DNA of 39,080 nt from Clostridiales bacterium (GCA_022781715.1 JALETB010000019.1:1-39080); one strand, 5' to 3'; positions 28,853 through 39,080 are shown, numbered from the stretch's first letter. The notes: generated by a model not told the origin, from the letters alone. Numbers and translations are program-made.

Positions 28853-29419
28853 GTGAACGTAATTTTTACCTTTATTTTCTTGATTTCCCTCGTTGTTTTC
28901 GCTGTTTTTTCGCCCGAAAAGACGCTTGAAGCAATGACAGGCGGAGGGCAGAAAGCCGTGGGGCTTTCGATGAATCTTATAGTTATTTACGCAGTGTGGT
29001 CGGGCGTTTTGCGGATCGCGGAGGACTCCGGGATAGTTAAAAAACTTTCCCTCAAACTGCGCGCGCCGATAAAACTCCTTTTCGGCAACCTCACGGACGA
29101 CGAATCGGACGATATTGCCGTAAACATTTCGGCAAACCTGCTCGGAATGGGCGGAATCGCCACGCCCGCGGGGATTTCTGCGACGACGAAAATGTGCGAC
29201 CGAGGAAATCACGAGGGAGCGACGAGGCTTTTCGTTCTCGCCTCGACAAGCATTCAACTCGTTCCAACGACGGTTATTTCGCTCAGGCAGTCGTTTTCGT
29301 CCGCCGCGCCGGCGATAATTTTTCTGCCGTCCCTGCTCGCGTCGCTCATCTGCACGATAACCGGACTTTCGCTTTGTTTTATCTTTAAACAAAAACGCGG
29401 AGGGCGCGGAAAAAAATGA
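28853..29419 (+). CDS. spmA: Spore maturation protein A
   Basis: 188 aa; nucleoside-recognition-type membrane protein, GNLTDDESDDIAVNISANLLGMGGIATPAGI; GTG start; next to spmB. Confidence 0.9.
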   Translation: MNVIFTFIFLISLVVFAVFSPEKTLEAMTGGGQKAVGLSMNLIVIYAVWSGVLRIAEDSGIVKKLSLKLRAPIKLLFGNLTDDESDDIAVNISANLLGMGGIATPAGISATTKMCDRGNHEGATRLFVLASTSIQLVPTTVISLRQSFSSAAPAIIFLPSLLASLICTITGLSLCFIFKQKRGGRGKK

Positions 29420-29928
29420 AATACGTCGCGCTTGTCATTCCGGTTCTTCTCATCGCTCTGCTCGTTTATTCTGCGATAAAAAAAGTGAAAATTTACGACA
29501 GTTTTGCCGCGGGCGCGGGGCGGGCGTTACCTATCGTTTTTTCGCTTTTTCCTTACCTCGTAACAATTTTCATAATGACCGAACTTTTCCGCCTGAGCGG
29601 ACTGTCGGACGCGCTGATAACTTTTCTCGCGCCCGTTTTCGACTTTTTGGGAATACCTTTTGAAATCGCTCCGCTCGTGATTTTAAAGCCTTTTTCGGGC
29701 GGGGGAAGCCTTGCTCTGCTCACCGAGATTTTTGAAAAATACGGCGTGGATTCTTATGTTTCCCTATGCGCATCCGTGGTGTACGGCTCGTCCGAAACGA
29801 CTTTTTACATCTCTGCTGTATACTACTCCGAGGCAAAAGAAAAAAGGCTGATAAAACCGATAATCATATCGCTTTTTTCAACCTTTATTTCAACGGTTTT
29901 CGCCTGTTTTATATGCAGATTTTTTTAG
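29416..29928 (+). CDS. spmB: Spore maturation protein B
   Basis: 170 aa; LKPFSGGGSLALLTEIFEKYGVDSYVSLCASVVYGSSETTFYI. Confidence 0.92.
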   Translation: MKYVALVIPVLLIALLVYSAIKKVKIYDSFAAGAGRALPIVFSLFPYLVTIFIMTELFRLSGLSDALITFLAPVFDFLGIPFEIAPLVILKPFSGGGSLALLTEIFEKYGVDSYVSLCASVVYGSSETTFYISAVYYSEAKEKRLIKPIIISLFSTFISTVFACFICRFF

Positions 29929-30005
29929 GCATTGCATTTCTTATCACTAGTTATTTTTGCGATGATAAGGAATATAATGCTCAGCCGCAGGCGCATTATG
30001 CTTCA

Positions 30006-31757
30006 TCAATCGTCCATGTCGAGATTTTCGATTATTTTAGCCTTTTTGATCGGCTTGCTGTCGCCGTGTTTAACGAATATCATCGTTAAAAACGCCAGCG
30101 CGACCGCTACGGTTGCGTAATAGAACAGCGGTTTCATGCTCCCCGCGAGTTCCATTATCGCGCCCGACAAAATCGGAGTCGCTATCTGCGCCGCCATTGA
30201 AGCGGTGTAATAAAATCCCGTATATTTGCCTACGTCGCCACCCTTTGCAAGTTCGACGACCATCGGGAACGAGTTCACGTTTATCGTAGCCCAGCCTATT
30301 CCCGCAAGCGCAAACAGAAGATTGAGAACTATTATGCTCGAATTTTCCGTCATGAACGTCGCCCCGAAGAACGCTGCCGTGAGCATAACCACGCCCGCGA
30401 GAATGCTCTTCTTTCTGCCTATTCTCTGCGCAAGCATGCCGACGGGAATATAAGAGATTATCGCCGCGCCCTGCGCCACTAAAAGCGTCGTGTTATAATC
30501 CATGTGCAGGACGTTCATCGCGTAAAGCGAATATTTCGACGTTACGGCATTGTAGCCTATGTACCACAGCGCGACCGAACACAAAATAAGAATAAGGCTT
30601 TTCAGTTCGGGCTTGGTGAGTTTCTTTTTGGAAATCTGGTCAACTTTTGCCTCTTCTTCCGTTTCGAGTCCGTCCTTAACGGAGTTCTGCTCCATTTCTT
30701 CAACCCATTTCGGTTCTCTTACTTTCCATATGAACATCAGAAGCCCTAAAACCATAACCCCGCACACCGCGCCGATGAAAGGCGTGTAACTCATGAGTTG
30801 GTTATAAGTTTTTCCCGTGCCGAAAACCATGCCGAGAACAAGAACGAGCATTCCGCCCGCCGTTCCCATAAGATTGATGATTGCGTTCGCCTGCGAGCGA
30901 AGCGGTTTTTCGGTTACGTCCGGCATGAGAGCCACCGCCGGCGAACGGAAAATCGCCATCGCAAAAAGCGTTAAGAGCAACAGCCCCGCAAAAAGCACGA
31001 GCGTTAAAGGCCGTTCCAGCGTTTTTTCAAGAGCGTAATCGCTTATGCCCGGCGTTATCAGATTTTTATAAGCGTTGCTTTTGCTTATGTTTTTTCCTAT
31101 CTTCGAGCCGTCCGGCATTTTATAAACGGTTTTGCCGTTTTCCGTTACGGACGTAAGAACGCAATAGGTTTTCGTTTCAGAATCGTAGCCGTAAGCCGTT
31201 TCGGGTTTGGAATGGTCGGCGTTATATTCCGCGTTGATATTCGAGTACCAGTCGCGGACTTCCGTCTTTTCCTCGTCCGTAAGTTCGTTATAGAGTTTGT
31301 TTTTTACTATTTTTGCGGCGTAATCGCAGATAATGTAAGTTTTTGGCTGATCCTTATCCGTTATCGCGTTGTACTCGGCGTTCTGAATTTCGTAATTTGC
31401 GTCGAAAAGGGTTTCGTAACCGCTGTTTTCGCCGAAATTGCCGAGTTTTGCGAGTTGCGCGTTGTCGGCGAAAGTAAGCCCGAAAAACGAAAGCGCGGCG
31501 ACGATGGTTCCGACGATTATGTAAGGCGTTCTCCTGCCGAAGCGGGTTTTTGTTTTATCGGACAAACTGCCGAAAAGCGGCAGAAGAAATATCGCGATGA
31601 CGTTGTCGAGCGACATTATCACGCCCGAAACCGTCTGACTTAAACCGAATTTGTTGACGAGCATCATCGGGACGATGCTGTCGTAGGCTTGCCAGAACGC
31701 GCATATAAGGAAAAACGCGAACCCGACGAATATCGTCTTTTTATAATTTAATTTCAT
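30006..31757 (-). CDS. MFS transporter with large TM3-TM4 insertion
   Basis: 583 aa; GSLSDKTKTRFGRRTPYI loop 2-3 motif and second-half AQRIGRKKSI; about 150 aa hydrophilic insertion. Confidence 0.88.
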   Translation of the reverse strand: MKLNYKKTIFVGFAFFLICAFWQAYDSIVPMMLVNKFGLSQTVSGVIMSLDNVIAIFLLPLFGSLSDKTKTRFGRRTPYIIVGTIVAALSFFGLTFADNAQLAKLGNFGENSGYETLFDANYEIQNAEYNAITDKDQPKTYIICDYAAKIVKNKLYNELTDEEKTEVRDWYSNINAEYNADHSKPETAYGYDSETKTYCVLTSVTENGKTVYKMPDGSKIGKNISKSNAYKNLITPGISDYALEKTLERPLTLVLFAGLLLLTLFAMAIFRSPAVALMPDVTEKPLRSQANAIINLMGTAGGMLVLVLGMVFGTGKTYNQLMSYTPFIGAVCGVMVLGLLMFIWKVREPKWVEEMEQNSVKDGLETEEEAKVDQISKKKLTKPELKSLILILCSVALWYIGYNAVTSKYSLYAMNVLHMDYNTTLLVAQGAAIISYIPVGMLAQRIGRKKSILAGVVMLTAAFFGATFMTENSSIIVLNLLFALAGIGWATINVNSFPMVVELAKGGDVGKYTGFYYTASMAAQIATPILSGAIMELAGSMKPLFYYATVAVALAFLTMIFVKHGDSKPIKKAKIIENLDMDD

Positions 31758-31779
31758 CTGATTTTCCCCTTATCGGTAC

Positions 31780-32493
31780 TTATTTCTCTTCCTTATAGTA
31801 GACCAACCTGTGGCATGAATCGCACTCCACGAGGCTGCCCTTTTTCAGGCTGTCGAAACAAGCCATCGGGAATTCCGTTCCGCACCGCGAACAATGCGGC
31901 TTCTTCCCGAAAACCTGAACGGAATAAAGGACGGGGAAAATTTTGTCCTTCCGCTTGGTTTTATAAAGTTCCATTTCCGCCGGAGGAATCTGCTTTTCGA
32001 TTTTGGCGAGTTCCGCCTTGATCTTTTTCATTTCCTCTTCCTTGGACGCCTTCAAAGCGTTATATTTGGGAACGAACTCGCTATATTGGCTCTTCGCTTC
32101 CTTGGTTTTGGATTTCAACTGAGTGAACTCCTTCAAAACCGCCGATATCTCGCGCGAGATCTGTTCTATGCCGTTTGCGAGATTTTCGATTTCGTCGTTG
32201 AGTTCCTGAGCCTTTCTCTTCACGTAGCCGAGTTGTTCGATATCGTCCGTTTCGTCCACGTCGTCGTATTCTTTTATCTCGTCGCCGAGCCTTTTGTAAA
32301 GCGCGAGCGACTCGTTATACTTATTGGCAAGTTCTTCCGCCCTCTTCTCCAGAAGCGCGATGTTGTCGTTTACGCTGTTTAAAAACTTCTGCGCGGAAAC
32401 GGCTTTTTTTCTCTCTTCGCTCTGCGAAATTTCGGTTTCGATTTCGCGAAGTTTCGTATCGACGCTTTGATATTGGAGTAACTGTTCTATCAT
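31780..32493 (-). CDS. Coiled-coil protein with C-terminal C4 zinc ribbon
   Basis: 237 aa; long coiled coil then HCSRCGTEFP...LVECDSCHRLVYY. Confidence 0.87.
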   Translation of the reverse strand: MIEQLLQYQSVDTKLREIETEISQSEERKKAVSAQKFLNSVNDNIALLEKRAEELANKYNESLALYKRLGDEIKEYDDVDETDDIEQLGYVKRKAQELNDEIENLANGIEQISREISAVLKEFTQLKSKTKEAKSQYSEFVPKYNALKASKEEEMKKIKAELAKIEKQIPPAEMELYKTKRKDKIFPVLYSVQVFGKKPHCSRCGTEFPMACFDSLKKGSLVECDSCHRLVYYKEEK

Positions 32494-32539
32494 ATTTCGC
32501 TCCTTCCCTTGGCTACGCGACCGTTAAGGCAAAACCGCC

Positions 32540-33310
32540 TTAAACGAATCTTTCGTCGTCAAAGAAATAAATTTTTATATTCGTTAATTCCGCCGCGCAT
32601 TTCTCAGCAAACTTCTTCATTCCGTAATTCTCGGTGCCGTAATGCGTGCAACCGAGAACGCAAAGCCCTTTTTCGAGCGCGTGAAGAAGAACGTGATGCG
32701 GAATATCGGCGGAAACGACGAGATCCGCGCCTGCGGCAACCGCCGCTTCGACTTCCTCGTCGCCCAGCCCCGCGCCGCAAAAAGACGCGAGTTTACGGAC
32801 GGGTTTATCTTTTTCGCCGTAAGCGAAAACCTTTTCCGTTCCGAATTCTTTTTTATAGTTTTCGGTTATTTCGCCGAATGTTTTATCTGTAACGCTTATC
32901 CTGCCGTAGCCTTCGCCGTTACCGAAATCGTCCGAAATTGCGACGATTTTTCCGCCGAGACCCGCGGCAAGCCAAAAATCGATTCCCTCTTTCGCTCCGT
33001 CGAGGTTGAGGTGATTCGAAATCACGCCTATGCCTGCGTTAGCCGCCGTAAGAAGAGGCGCGTCGGCAAGAAGATTTTTAACCGGGCGATAAATCGCCGG
33101 GTGATGAGTGACTATCGCGTCCGCGCCCACCGAAACGGCGTAATTTACGCTCGCACTCGTAAGGTCGAGGCAGAAAACCGCGGTTTTGATTTCCTTTTTC
33201 GTTTCGAGAATCATTCCGCTGTTGTCGTATGCGCCTTCATTAACGAACCTGTCGGATATTTCCATAGGCGCGTATTCGAGTAATTTTAAATACAATTCGC
33301 GATAAGTCAT
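32540..33310 (-). CDS. Nif3-like dinuclear metal centre protein
   Basis: 256 aa; ADAIVTHHPAIYRPVKN, GVISNHLNLDGAKEGID motifs. Confidence 0.92.
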   Translation of the reverse strand: MTYRELYLKLLEYAPMEISDRFVNEGAYDNSGMILETKKEIKTAVFCLDLTSASVNYAVSVGADAIVTHHPAIYRPVKNLLADAPLLTAANAGIGVISNHLNLDGAKEGIDFWLAAGLGGKIVAISDDFGNGEGYGRISVTDKTFGEITENYKKEFGTEKVFAYGEKDKPVRKLASFCGAGLGDEEVEAAVAAGADLVVSADIPHHVLLHALEKGLCVLGCTHYGTENYGMKKFAEKCAAELTNIKIYFFDDERFV

Positions 33311-33957
33311 TCTATGATTTTCCTTAATTTTTCCGTTTTTTTAAGCAATTCTTCCTTTTCGGGAGAATCGGCGTTTGCCGCCGCCTCCGAAAACAGTTTT
33401 ATCTTGTCGTTGACGAATTCTTTGAAATCATCGCTCTTTTCTTTGAGATTATCTCTGCCGAAAACGTATTCGTCGTCCGTGTATTCGTCTTTTTTATCCG
33501 ATTTTTCCGCCACGATAACGTGATAATACTTCCAATCCTTAAAGGTGTAATCCCTCGCAATAAAATAACCGTTTTCGACGAGAAAACGCCTCACTTTTTC
33601 CGAGTTCTTCATCGGCTGAAGGACGAGCCGCGAGGGTTTGTCCTCCCGCCTTGCGAGCATAGCCGAGATAATCTCTCCGCCCATGCCCGAAATCAACGCT
33701 TCGTCCACGTGAGGAAGGTTATCGAACCCGTCCGACACGATAGCAGTGAACCTGCCGCCGAAACGCAAGGAAAGCCTGCTTTCGGCTTTTTTAAGGCACT
33801 TTTCGGAAATATCGGAGATGATAACCTCATCGAAAAGCCCGTTTTCGAGGGCTTTTTCGGCTATATAACCGTGGTCGCAACCGACGTCGGCGAACGTTCC
33901 GCCGCCTTTGAGTTCGGCATAGAGCGTTTTCAGCCTTTTCGTGAGCGGATTATTCAA
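33307..33957 (-). CDS. trmK: tRNA (adenine(22)-N(1))-methyltransferase
   Basis: 216 aa; [29 protein letters not shown]; next to rpoD and nif3-like gene. Confidence 0.92.
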   Translation of the reverse strand: MNNPLTKRLKTLYAELKGGGTFADVGCDHGYIAEKALENGLFDEVIISDISEKCLKKAESRLSLRFGGRFTAIVSDGFDNLPHVDEALISGMGGEIISAMLARREDKPSRLVLQPMKNSEKVRRFLVENGYFIARDYTFKDWKYYHVIVAEKSDKKDEYTDDEYVFGRDNLKEKSDDFKEFVNDKIKLFSEAAANADSPEKEELLKKTEKLRKIIE

Positions 33958-35005
33958 TGAAATCCTTTAACCTCTTGCTTCTTGACGGATGACGAAGTTT
34001 TCTCAACGCCTTGGCTTCGATCTGTCTTATTCTTTCTCTCGTTACGTTAAATTCTTTTCCGACTTCTTCCAGAGTTCTCGGTTTTCCATCGTCTATACCG
34101 TAACGAAGCCTCAGAACTTTTTCTTCTCTCGGTGTGAGGGTGTCGAGAACGTTGATGAGTTGCTCTTTAAGCATGGACCCCGCAACCACGTCGGTAGGGG
34201 CGGTGCTCTGCTCGTCCTCGATGAAGTCGCCGAGATGGCTGTCCTCTTCTTCGCCGATGGGTGTTTCCAGAGACACAGGGTCCAGCGCGATCTTCTGAAT
34301 TTCGATCACGCGCGACTCGGGAATACCCATTTCCTTTGCGATTTCTTCGGGAGTGGGTTCTCTGCCGTATTCCTGCAACAAAAGCCTTGAAACTCTGCCC
34401 ACTTTGTTTATGGTTTCCACCATATGGACGGGAATTCTGATTGTTCTCGCCTGGTCGGCAATCGCCCTCGTTATGGCTTGCCTTATCCACCAGGTCGCGT
34501 AAGTGGAGAACTTGAAACCTTTCTGATAATCGAATTTTTCGACGGCTTTCATAAGCCCGAGGTTGCCTTCCTGAATAAGATCGAGAAACTGCATGCCTCT
34601 GCCGACGTATCTTTTCGCAATCGAAACGACAAGACGAAGGTTCGCCTCGGACAACGCTCTTTTCGCGTCCTCGTCGCCGTCCATCATCTTCTTTGCGAGA
34701 TTGATTTCGTCGTCCGCCGAAAGAAGGGGGACTTTGCCGATATCTTTGAGATACATCTTTACGGGATCGTCCATGCTGATCTCTTTGATGATCTGTTCGT
34801 AAAGTTCCTTGTCCTTTTCGTAATCGTCGATTATTTTGATTTTGTTCTCTTCGAGCGCTCTGTAAACCTCGTCGATCTGAGCGGGATCGGTGTCGTATCT
34901 TTCGAGCCTGTCGCAAAGTGCGTCCGAACCGATCGAGCCTTTTGTTTTGCATTCTTCGAGAAGCGACGTTATGATCTCCTGAAGTTGTTCTTCGCTGATC
35001 GCCAT
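33950..35005 (-). CDS. rpoD: RNA polymerase sigma factor RpoD/SigA
   Basis: 351 aa; region 2 [39 protein letters not shown] and region 4 [20 protein letters not shown]. Confidence 0.97.
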   Translation of the reverse strand: MAISEEQLQEIITSLLEECKTKGSIGSDALCDRLERYDTDPAQIDEVYRALEENKIKIIDDYEKDKELYEQIIKEISMDDPVKMYLKDIGKVPLLSADDEINLAKKMMDGDEDAKRALSEANLRLVVSIAKRYVGRGMQFLDLIQEGNLGLMKAVEKFDYQKGFKFSTYATWWIRQAITRAIADQARTIRIPVHMVETINKVGRVSRLLLQEYGREPTPEEIAKEMGIPESRVIEIQKIALDPVSLETPIGEEEDSHLGDFIEDEQSTAPTDVVAGSMLKEQLINVLDTLTPREEKVLRLRYGIDDGKPRTLEEVGKEFNVTRERIRQIEAKALRKLRHPSRSKRLKDFIE

Positions 35006-35017
35006 TTTTATCCTCCG

Positions 35018-36805
35018 TTAATATTTAGCGAGTTTTGCCGTTATTTTGGCAATAGCCCCTACGATTTCTTTTCTTTTTTCGGTGTCCGTTTCCGCCCTGA
35101 ACACCTCGTTTAACTGCGCGAGTTCCGTTTCCAGTTTGTTTTTCATCATCTTCGAAACGCAATCGGAAAAATATCTCGTTTCTCCGTCGCTGCCGAAAAC
35201 GTTATCCCCGCTCGACAACACCGCGTTATATTCGACGAGTTCCCCCGTATCGAAAAGCGTTGCCACGGTCGACGGAAACACCCGCTTGCCGTTTTCTCTT
35301 CCGTCCTCGATAAGATCCGCGATTTTGTTTCTTACCGGGTCGGAAAAATCATAACCGCAGAAATTAAACGCCTGAGCGTACTGCTTATCGAGAAGCGCGG
35401 CGCAAAGCACGAACCTTTCGGCTTCGGCTATTCCGTCCTTGCTCTCGCGGATCTCTGCAGGCTTTTCCGCTTCGATTGCTTTGCCCGACGCTATATTTTC
35501 CGCGTCGCGACGAAGCGATTCGTAAGTGGTGTCCGTGTCTCTGCCGAGTTTTCTGAGCAAATCTTCACGTTCGCTCTCGGTGGGGCGTTCCGCAATGACT
35601 TTAACCGCTTCGGTTATGTATTTTCTCCTCTCCGAAGTGTCGGAAAGGTTGAATTCTTTCTTTAAAATCCGCAGTTTGAAATCGACGAGCGGCAGACTGT
35701 CTTCAAGAAGTTTTCCGTATGCCTCCGCGCCGAATTTCCTTATCACGTCGTCAGGGTCAAGCCCCTCGGGGAGAGTTACGACTCTGACTTCCAGACCCTC
35801 GTTCTGAAGAATTTCAAGACCTCTTATCGTTGCTTTCTGCCCCGCGCCGTCGCCGTCGTAACTGATCAGCACGGTGGGCGCGAAACGCTTCAGAAGCCTT
35901 GCCTGCTCGGTTGTGAGCGAAGTCCCCATCGAAGCGACTACGTTTCTGAACCCTGCGTTGAAAACCGAAATGGCGTCCATATAGCCTTCGACCATTATTA
36001 TCGACGACAAGCCGTTTTTCGCCTTTTCTTTTTTTAAGTTGTTGATATTATAAAGCGTTCTGTTCTTTATGAACAGTTCCGTTTCCTGAGTGTTTTTATA
36101 CTTCGCGAAGTCCGGTTTCTTTTCTAAAAGCCTACCGCCAAACGCGATAACGCAACCGAGGTTGTTGATTATGGGAATAATCAATCTGCCCCACAATGCG
36201 TCGTAAACATAAGACGAGCCGTCGTCCTTCACTTTTTTCTGACACACGCCGCATTTGAGCATTTCCTCTTCCGTATATCCCTTCGATTTCAGATAGTTCG
36301 GGAGCGAAAACATGTCGAGCGACGCGCCTATTCCGAACGCCGTGACCGTCCGCCGTTCGATGCCTCTGAATGCGAGATAATCGTTATGCGGCTTGGCTTT
36401 GGGATCGGAAAGGTTATGCACGTAAAACAACGCGGCGTCTTTGGTGAGCGACAGGAGTCTGTCTCTCGACTGCTTGTCCGACTCGCGTTTTTTATAATCT
36501 CTGTCGTCGTCCGGCATAGCCATTCCCGCGTTTTCCGCCAAATAACGCACCGCGCCGATGTAATCGAGATTTTCCATTGTTCTGATAAAGGTTATCACGT
36601 CGCCGCCGCGTCCGCAACCGAAGCACTTGAAAAATTGCCCCGCCTCGTTCACGGTGAACGACGGAGTTCTTTCCGAATGCCCGGGAAGAGGACAGCACGC
36701 CCAGTGGCTGTTGCCGCGCTTTTTTAAAACGCAGTATTTCCCGACAATATCGACTATATTGTTTTTAAGTTTTAATTCCTCTATAAACTTTTCGTCGAGA
36801 GCCAT
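35018..36805 (-). CDS. dnaG: DNA primase
   Basis: 595 aa; N-terminal zinc finger CPLPGHSERTPSF...KCFGCGRGGD, TOPRIM VEGYMDAIS. Confidence 0.96.
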   Translation of the reverse strand: MALDEKFIEELKLKNNIVDIVGKYCVLKKRGNSHWACCPLPGHSERTPSFTVNEAGQFFKCFGCGRGGDVITFIRTMENLDYIGAVRYLAENAGMAMPDDDRDYKKRESDKQSRDRLLSLTKDAALFYVHNLSDPKAKPHNDYLAFRGIERRTVTAFGIGASLDMFSLPNYLKSKGYTEEEMLKCGVCQKKVKDDGSSYVYDALWGRLIIPIINNLGCVIAFGGRLLEKKPDFAKYKNTQETELFIKNRTLYNINNLKKEKAKNGLSSIIMVEGYMDAISVFNAGFRNVVASMGTSLTTEQARLLKRFAPTVLISYDGDGAGQKATIRGLEILQNEGLEVRVVTLPEGLDPDDVIRKFGAEAYGKLLEDSLPLVDFKLRILKKEFNLSDTSERRKYITEAVKVIAERPTESEREDLLRKLGRDTDTTYESLRRDAENIASGKAIEAEKPAEIRESKDGIAEAERFVLCAALLDKQYAQAFNFCGYDFSDPVRNKIADLIEDGRENGKRVFPSTVATLFDTGELVEYNAVLSSGDNVFGSDGETRYFSDCVSKMMKNKLETELAQLNEVFRAETDTEKRKEIVGAIAKITAKLAKY

Positions 36806-36817
36806 TTCCTTTATCTT

Positions 36818-37804
36818 CTATCTTAAAATAAAATTTTTCGGTACGAAAATTTCTTCGAAAGAATAGACGGCGTACCTGTCCGTCATGCTCGACAGATAAT
36901 CGCAAAGAACGGTGTCTTCGTCGTATTTTTCGAGAAGTTTTTTATAAAAATCCGGGAGTCTTTCCTTGTGTTTTTTATAATAAGCGTACATCTGCGCGAG
37001 CATTGCTCCGGCACGCCCCTCCTCGGCTCTCGCCGCCGGAACGATATACACGTTATTGAACATAAAATCACGAAGCCTTTCGGTCGCTTCCATTTTATCC
37101 GCTTCCATAACGACGTCGTTTTTGCCGTAAGACTGCTTATAAATGGAAGTTACCATTCTGTTTATCCTCTCTCGCGAGGATGCTCCCAGAATTTCCATTT
37201 CCTCTTTCGGTAAATCGTTTTCGGTGATTATGCCCGCCCTTATCGCGTCGTCTATGTCGTGATTGAGATAGGCTATTCTGTCCGAAAGAGAAACGACTTT
37301 TCCCTCGAGAGTATGCGGATTTCCGCTCTTTTTATGTTGCAGAATTCCGTCGCGCACTTCGTAAGTGAGGTTGAGGTCTTCAAGTACGTCGACCACCCTT
37401 AACGACTGAACGTTATGCTCGAAACCTTTGGGGTTGAGTTCGGCAAGAACCCGTTCGCCCGAATGGCCGAACGGAGTATGCCCGAGGTCGTGACCGAGAG
37501 CGATAGCCTCGGCTAAATCCTCGTTTAAATCGAGGCAGCGGGCTATCGAACGGGCGACCTGCGCCACGTCGAGCGTGTGGGTGAGCCGCGTCATATAATG
37601 GTCGCCTTCGGGAGAGAAAAAAACCTGCGTTTTGTTTTTCAGCCTTCTGAACGCTTTGGAATAAATTATTCTATCCCTGTCGCGCTGATAATCGGTGCGC
37701 ATGGGGCAAGGTTCTTCGTCTTTCAGCCTACCTTTCGTTTTATCCGAAAACGCGGCGAACGGAGAGAAAAATTGTTTTTCTTTTAAAAGCGTTTTTTCTT
37801 TCAT
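36818..37804 (-). CDS. dgt: Deoxyguanosinetriphosphate triphosphohydrolase-like HD protein
   Basis: 328 aa; RDRDRIIYSKAFRRLKNKTQVF, TRLTHTLDVAQ, GHDLGHTPFGHSGE. Confidence 0.93.
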   Translation of the reverse strand: MKEKTLLKEKQFFSPFAAFSDKTKGRLKDEEPCPMRTDYQRDRDRIIYSKAFRRLKNKTQVFFSPEGDHYMTRLTHTLDVAQVARSIARCLDLNEDLAEAIALGHDLGHTPFGHSGERVLAELNPKGFEHNVQSLRVVDVLEDLNLTYEVRDGILQHKKSGNPHTLEGKVVSLSDRIAYLNHDIDDAIRAGIITENDLPKEEMEILGASSRERINRMVTSIYKQSYGKNDVVMEADKMEATERLRDFMFNNVYIVPAARAEEGRAGAMLAQMYAYYKKHKERLPDFYKKLLEKYDEDTVLCDYLSSMTDRYAVYSFEEIFVPKNFILR

Positions 37805-37919
37805 AGAAACCTCTTTATGCCCTTTATTTAATTCCTCCGCGGTGATTCTTTTCCGACATTAATATTATTCAATCGTTTTTCCGCTTTTCCCTTTTTTTGT
37901 CTGTTTTTTGCGGTTTTAC

Positions 37920-38642
37920 TTAAACCACTTCTCCGCCCGAAAGGTTAAGGGTTATACCCGTAACGAAATCGGCGTCGTCCGCAAGATACAAAACGGCTTT
38001 CGCCACATCCTCGGTCGAGCCGAATCTGCCGAGCGGGATATCTTCTCTGATAAGTTTTCTGTCTTCTTCGGAAAACGCGCGGTTCATCTTCGTGTCGATA
38101 AAACCCGGAGCGACGGCGTTGACGCGGATATTCGCCCCCGCGAACTCCTTGGCAAGGGCTTTCGTGAAACCCGTTACTGCGGACTTCGACGCCGAATAAA
38201 CCGCTTCGCACGAGCCGCCCGTCAAACCCCACATCGACGAAACGTTGATTATCGCCCCGCCTTTTTCGAGCATATGCGGCAAAACCGCTTTGGTTGCAAG
38301 AAAAACGCCTTTCATGTTCACGGCGAAAATTTTGTCGTACTCCTCTTCCGTCACGTCGAGCAACGTTTTTATCGGGAGCGCAATTCCCGCGCAGTTTACG
38401 AGAACGTTTATTTCGCCGTTCGTACCGCTTTGTTTCGCGAACGTTTCAACCGCGCCCTTCACGCTTTCCGCGTTCGTAACGTCGATTTTTATCACCGCGC
38501 CGCTGATTTTTTCGGCGATTTTTTTCGCTTCCGCTTCGGAATTATTGTATCCCACGCCGACAAAATAGCCTTTTTCGGCGAATTTTAAGCATATCGCCTC
38601 GCCTATTCCGCCCGCGCCGCCCGTCACAAGCACGCTTTTCAC
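37920..38642 (-). CDS. SDR family oxidoreductase (FabG/YmfI-like)
   Basis: 240 aa; TGGAGGIG, NVLVNCAGIA, YSASKSAV motifs; next to efp. Confidence 0.9.
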   Translation of the reverse strand: MKSVLVTGGAGGIGEAICLKFAEKGYFVGVGYNNSEAEAKKIAEKISGAVIKIDVTNAESVKGAVETFAKQSGTNGEINVLVNCAGIALPIKTLLDVTEEEYDKIFAVNMKGVFLATKAVLPHMLEKGGAIINVSSMWGLTGGSCEAVYSASKSAVTGFTKALAKEFAGANIRVNAVAPGFIDTKMNRAFSEEDRKLIREDIPLGRFGSTEDVAKAVLYLADDADFVTGITLNLSGGEVV

Positions 38643-38707
38643 TAAAAACTCCTTATTATGCCCGCAAAATGCTATCGGGCAAGCAAAAAATGATTATACG
38701 CAAAAAT

Positions 38708-38743
38708 CGGACGGCAAAAAAACAGATCTTTTGCTGCCGCCCG
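38708..38743 (-). terminator. Intrinsic terminator of efp
   Basis: Minus strand CGGGCGGCA...TGCCGTCCG stem followed by ATTTTTG. Confidence 0.65.
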
Positions 38744-38773
38744 AATGACTTAAATTCCGGATGAAATTTAAAA

Positions 38774-39080
38774 TTACTTCTTGACTCTTTCCATGTATTC
38801 GCCGGTACGAGTGTCAACCCTGATGGTTTCGCCCTCGTTGACGAACATGGGAACCTGAATTTCAACGCCCGTTTCGAGTTTTGCTTTTTTGGTGGCGTTG
38901 GTCGCGGTGTTGCCGGCAACTCCGGGTTCGGATTCGGTTACGAGAAGTTCGACGAAGTTTTCGCAATCGACGGAAAAGGCTTTACCCTTGTAGAATTTCA
39001 CGGTAACGGGATCGTTTTCCTTAATCCACTTCAAAGCCTCTTCGACCTGATCGTAAGTGAGCGGCTCCATGTTATATTCT
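38774..39080 (-). CDS. efp: Elongation factor P (partial, 5' end outside window)
   Basis: ...[59 protein letters not shown] is the EF-P C-terminal region; the ATG at 39070 is internal. Confidence 0.94.
   Translation of the reverse strand, partial: EYNMEPLTYDQVEEALKWIKENDPVTVKFYKGKAFSVDCENFVELLVTESEPGVAGNTATNATKKAKLETGVEIQVPMFVNEGETIRVDTRTGEYMERVKK

Noticed and set aside
28754-29392. N-terminal extension of the metG ORF (859 aa in the track)
   Set aside because: The extension is antisense to spmA; the true MetRS N-terminus begins at MKEKYYITTAIAYTSSKPHIG (28753).
29974-29999. ATAATGC...GCATTAT inverted repeat between spmB and the MFS gene
   Set aside because: Seven-bp stem with a 12-nt loop and no adjacent U-run; could be chance.
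34167-34952. 261-aa ORF overlapping rpoD in another frame
   Set aside because: Extremely Arg/Gln/Ser-rich out-of-frame translation of conserved rpoD.
38774-39070. 98-aa 'complete' ORF at the window end
   Set aside because: It is the C-terminal portion of EF-P; the ATG at 39070 is internal.

Overview
This 39 kb window looks like ordinary core chromosome from a low-GC-type, endospore-forming Firmicute (Clostridia-like). Most genes lie on the minus strand. Recognisable blocks are: smpB(partial)-rnr-secG; a Fur/PerR-type regulator; a MATE/SpoVB-like flippase convergent with a folT-like ECF S component; divergent gpr and rpsT; an ABC exporter; a DUF421+DUF4363 pair; pckA; gyrA-gyrB; an M50-like membrane protease, Ppx/GppA, DivIC, YabQ and YabP cluster; a PfoR-like PTS_EIIC_2 protein; a metallophosphoesterase; an uncharacterised Cys-containing protein; rsmA, a TatD-associated radical SAM protein, tatD and metG; spmA-spmB; an MFS transporter; the dgt-dnaG-rpoD-trmK-nif3-zinc ribbon cluster; an SDR; and efp(partial). 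I found no mobile elements, CRISPR arrays, rRNAs or tRNAs. The best non-coding signal is a THF riboswitch upstream of the folT-like gene, followed by a structured leader and an RBS-sequestering hairpin. Other points for follow-up are a repeat-coded acidic insertion in the GyrA C-terminal domain, a 203-nt same-strand overlap of yabQ and divIC, an M50-like protease with a long C-terminal extension, and an orphan 212-aa protein. I see no convincing evidence of a wholly new multi-gene system. All family calls come from reading the sequence, with no database search.
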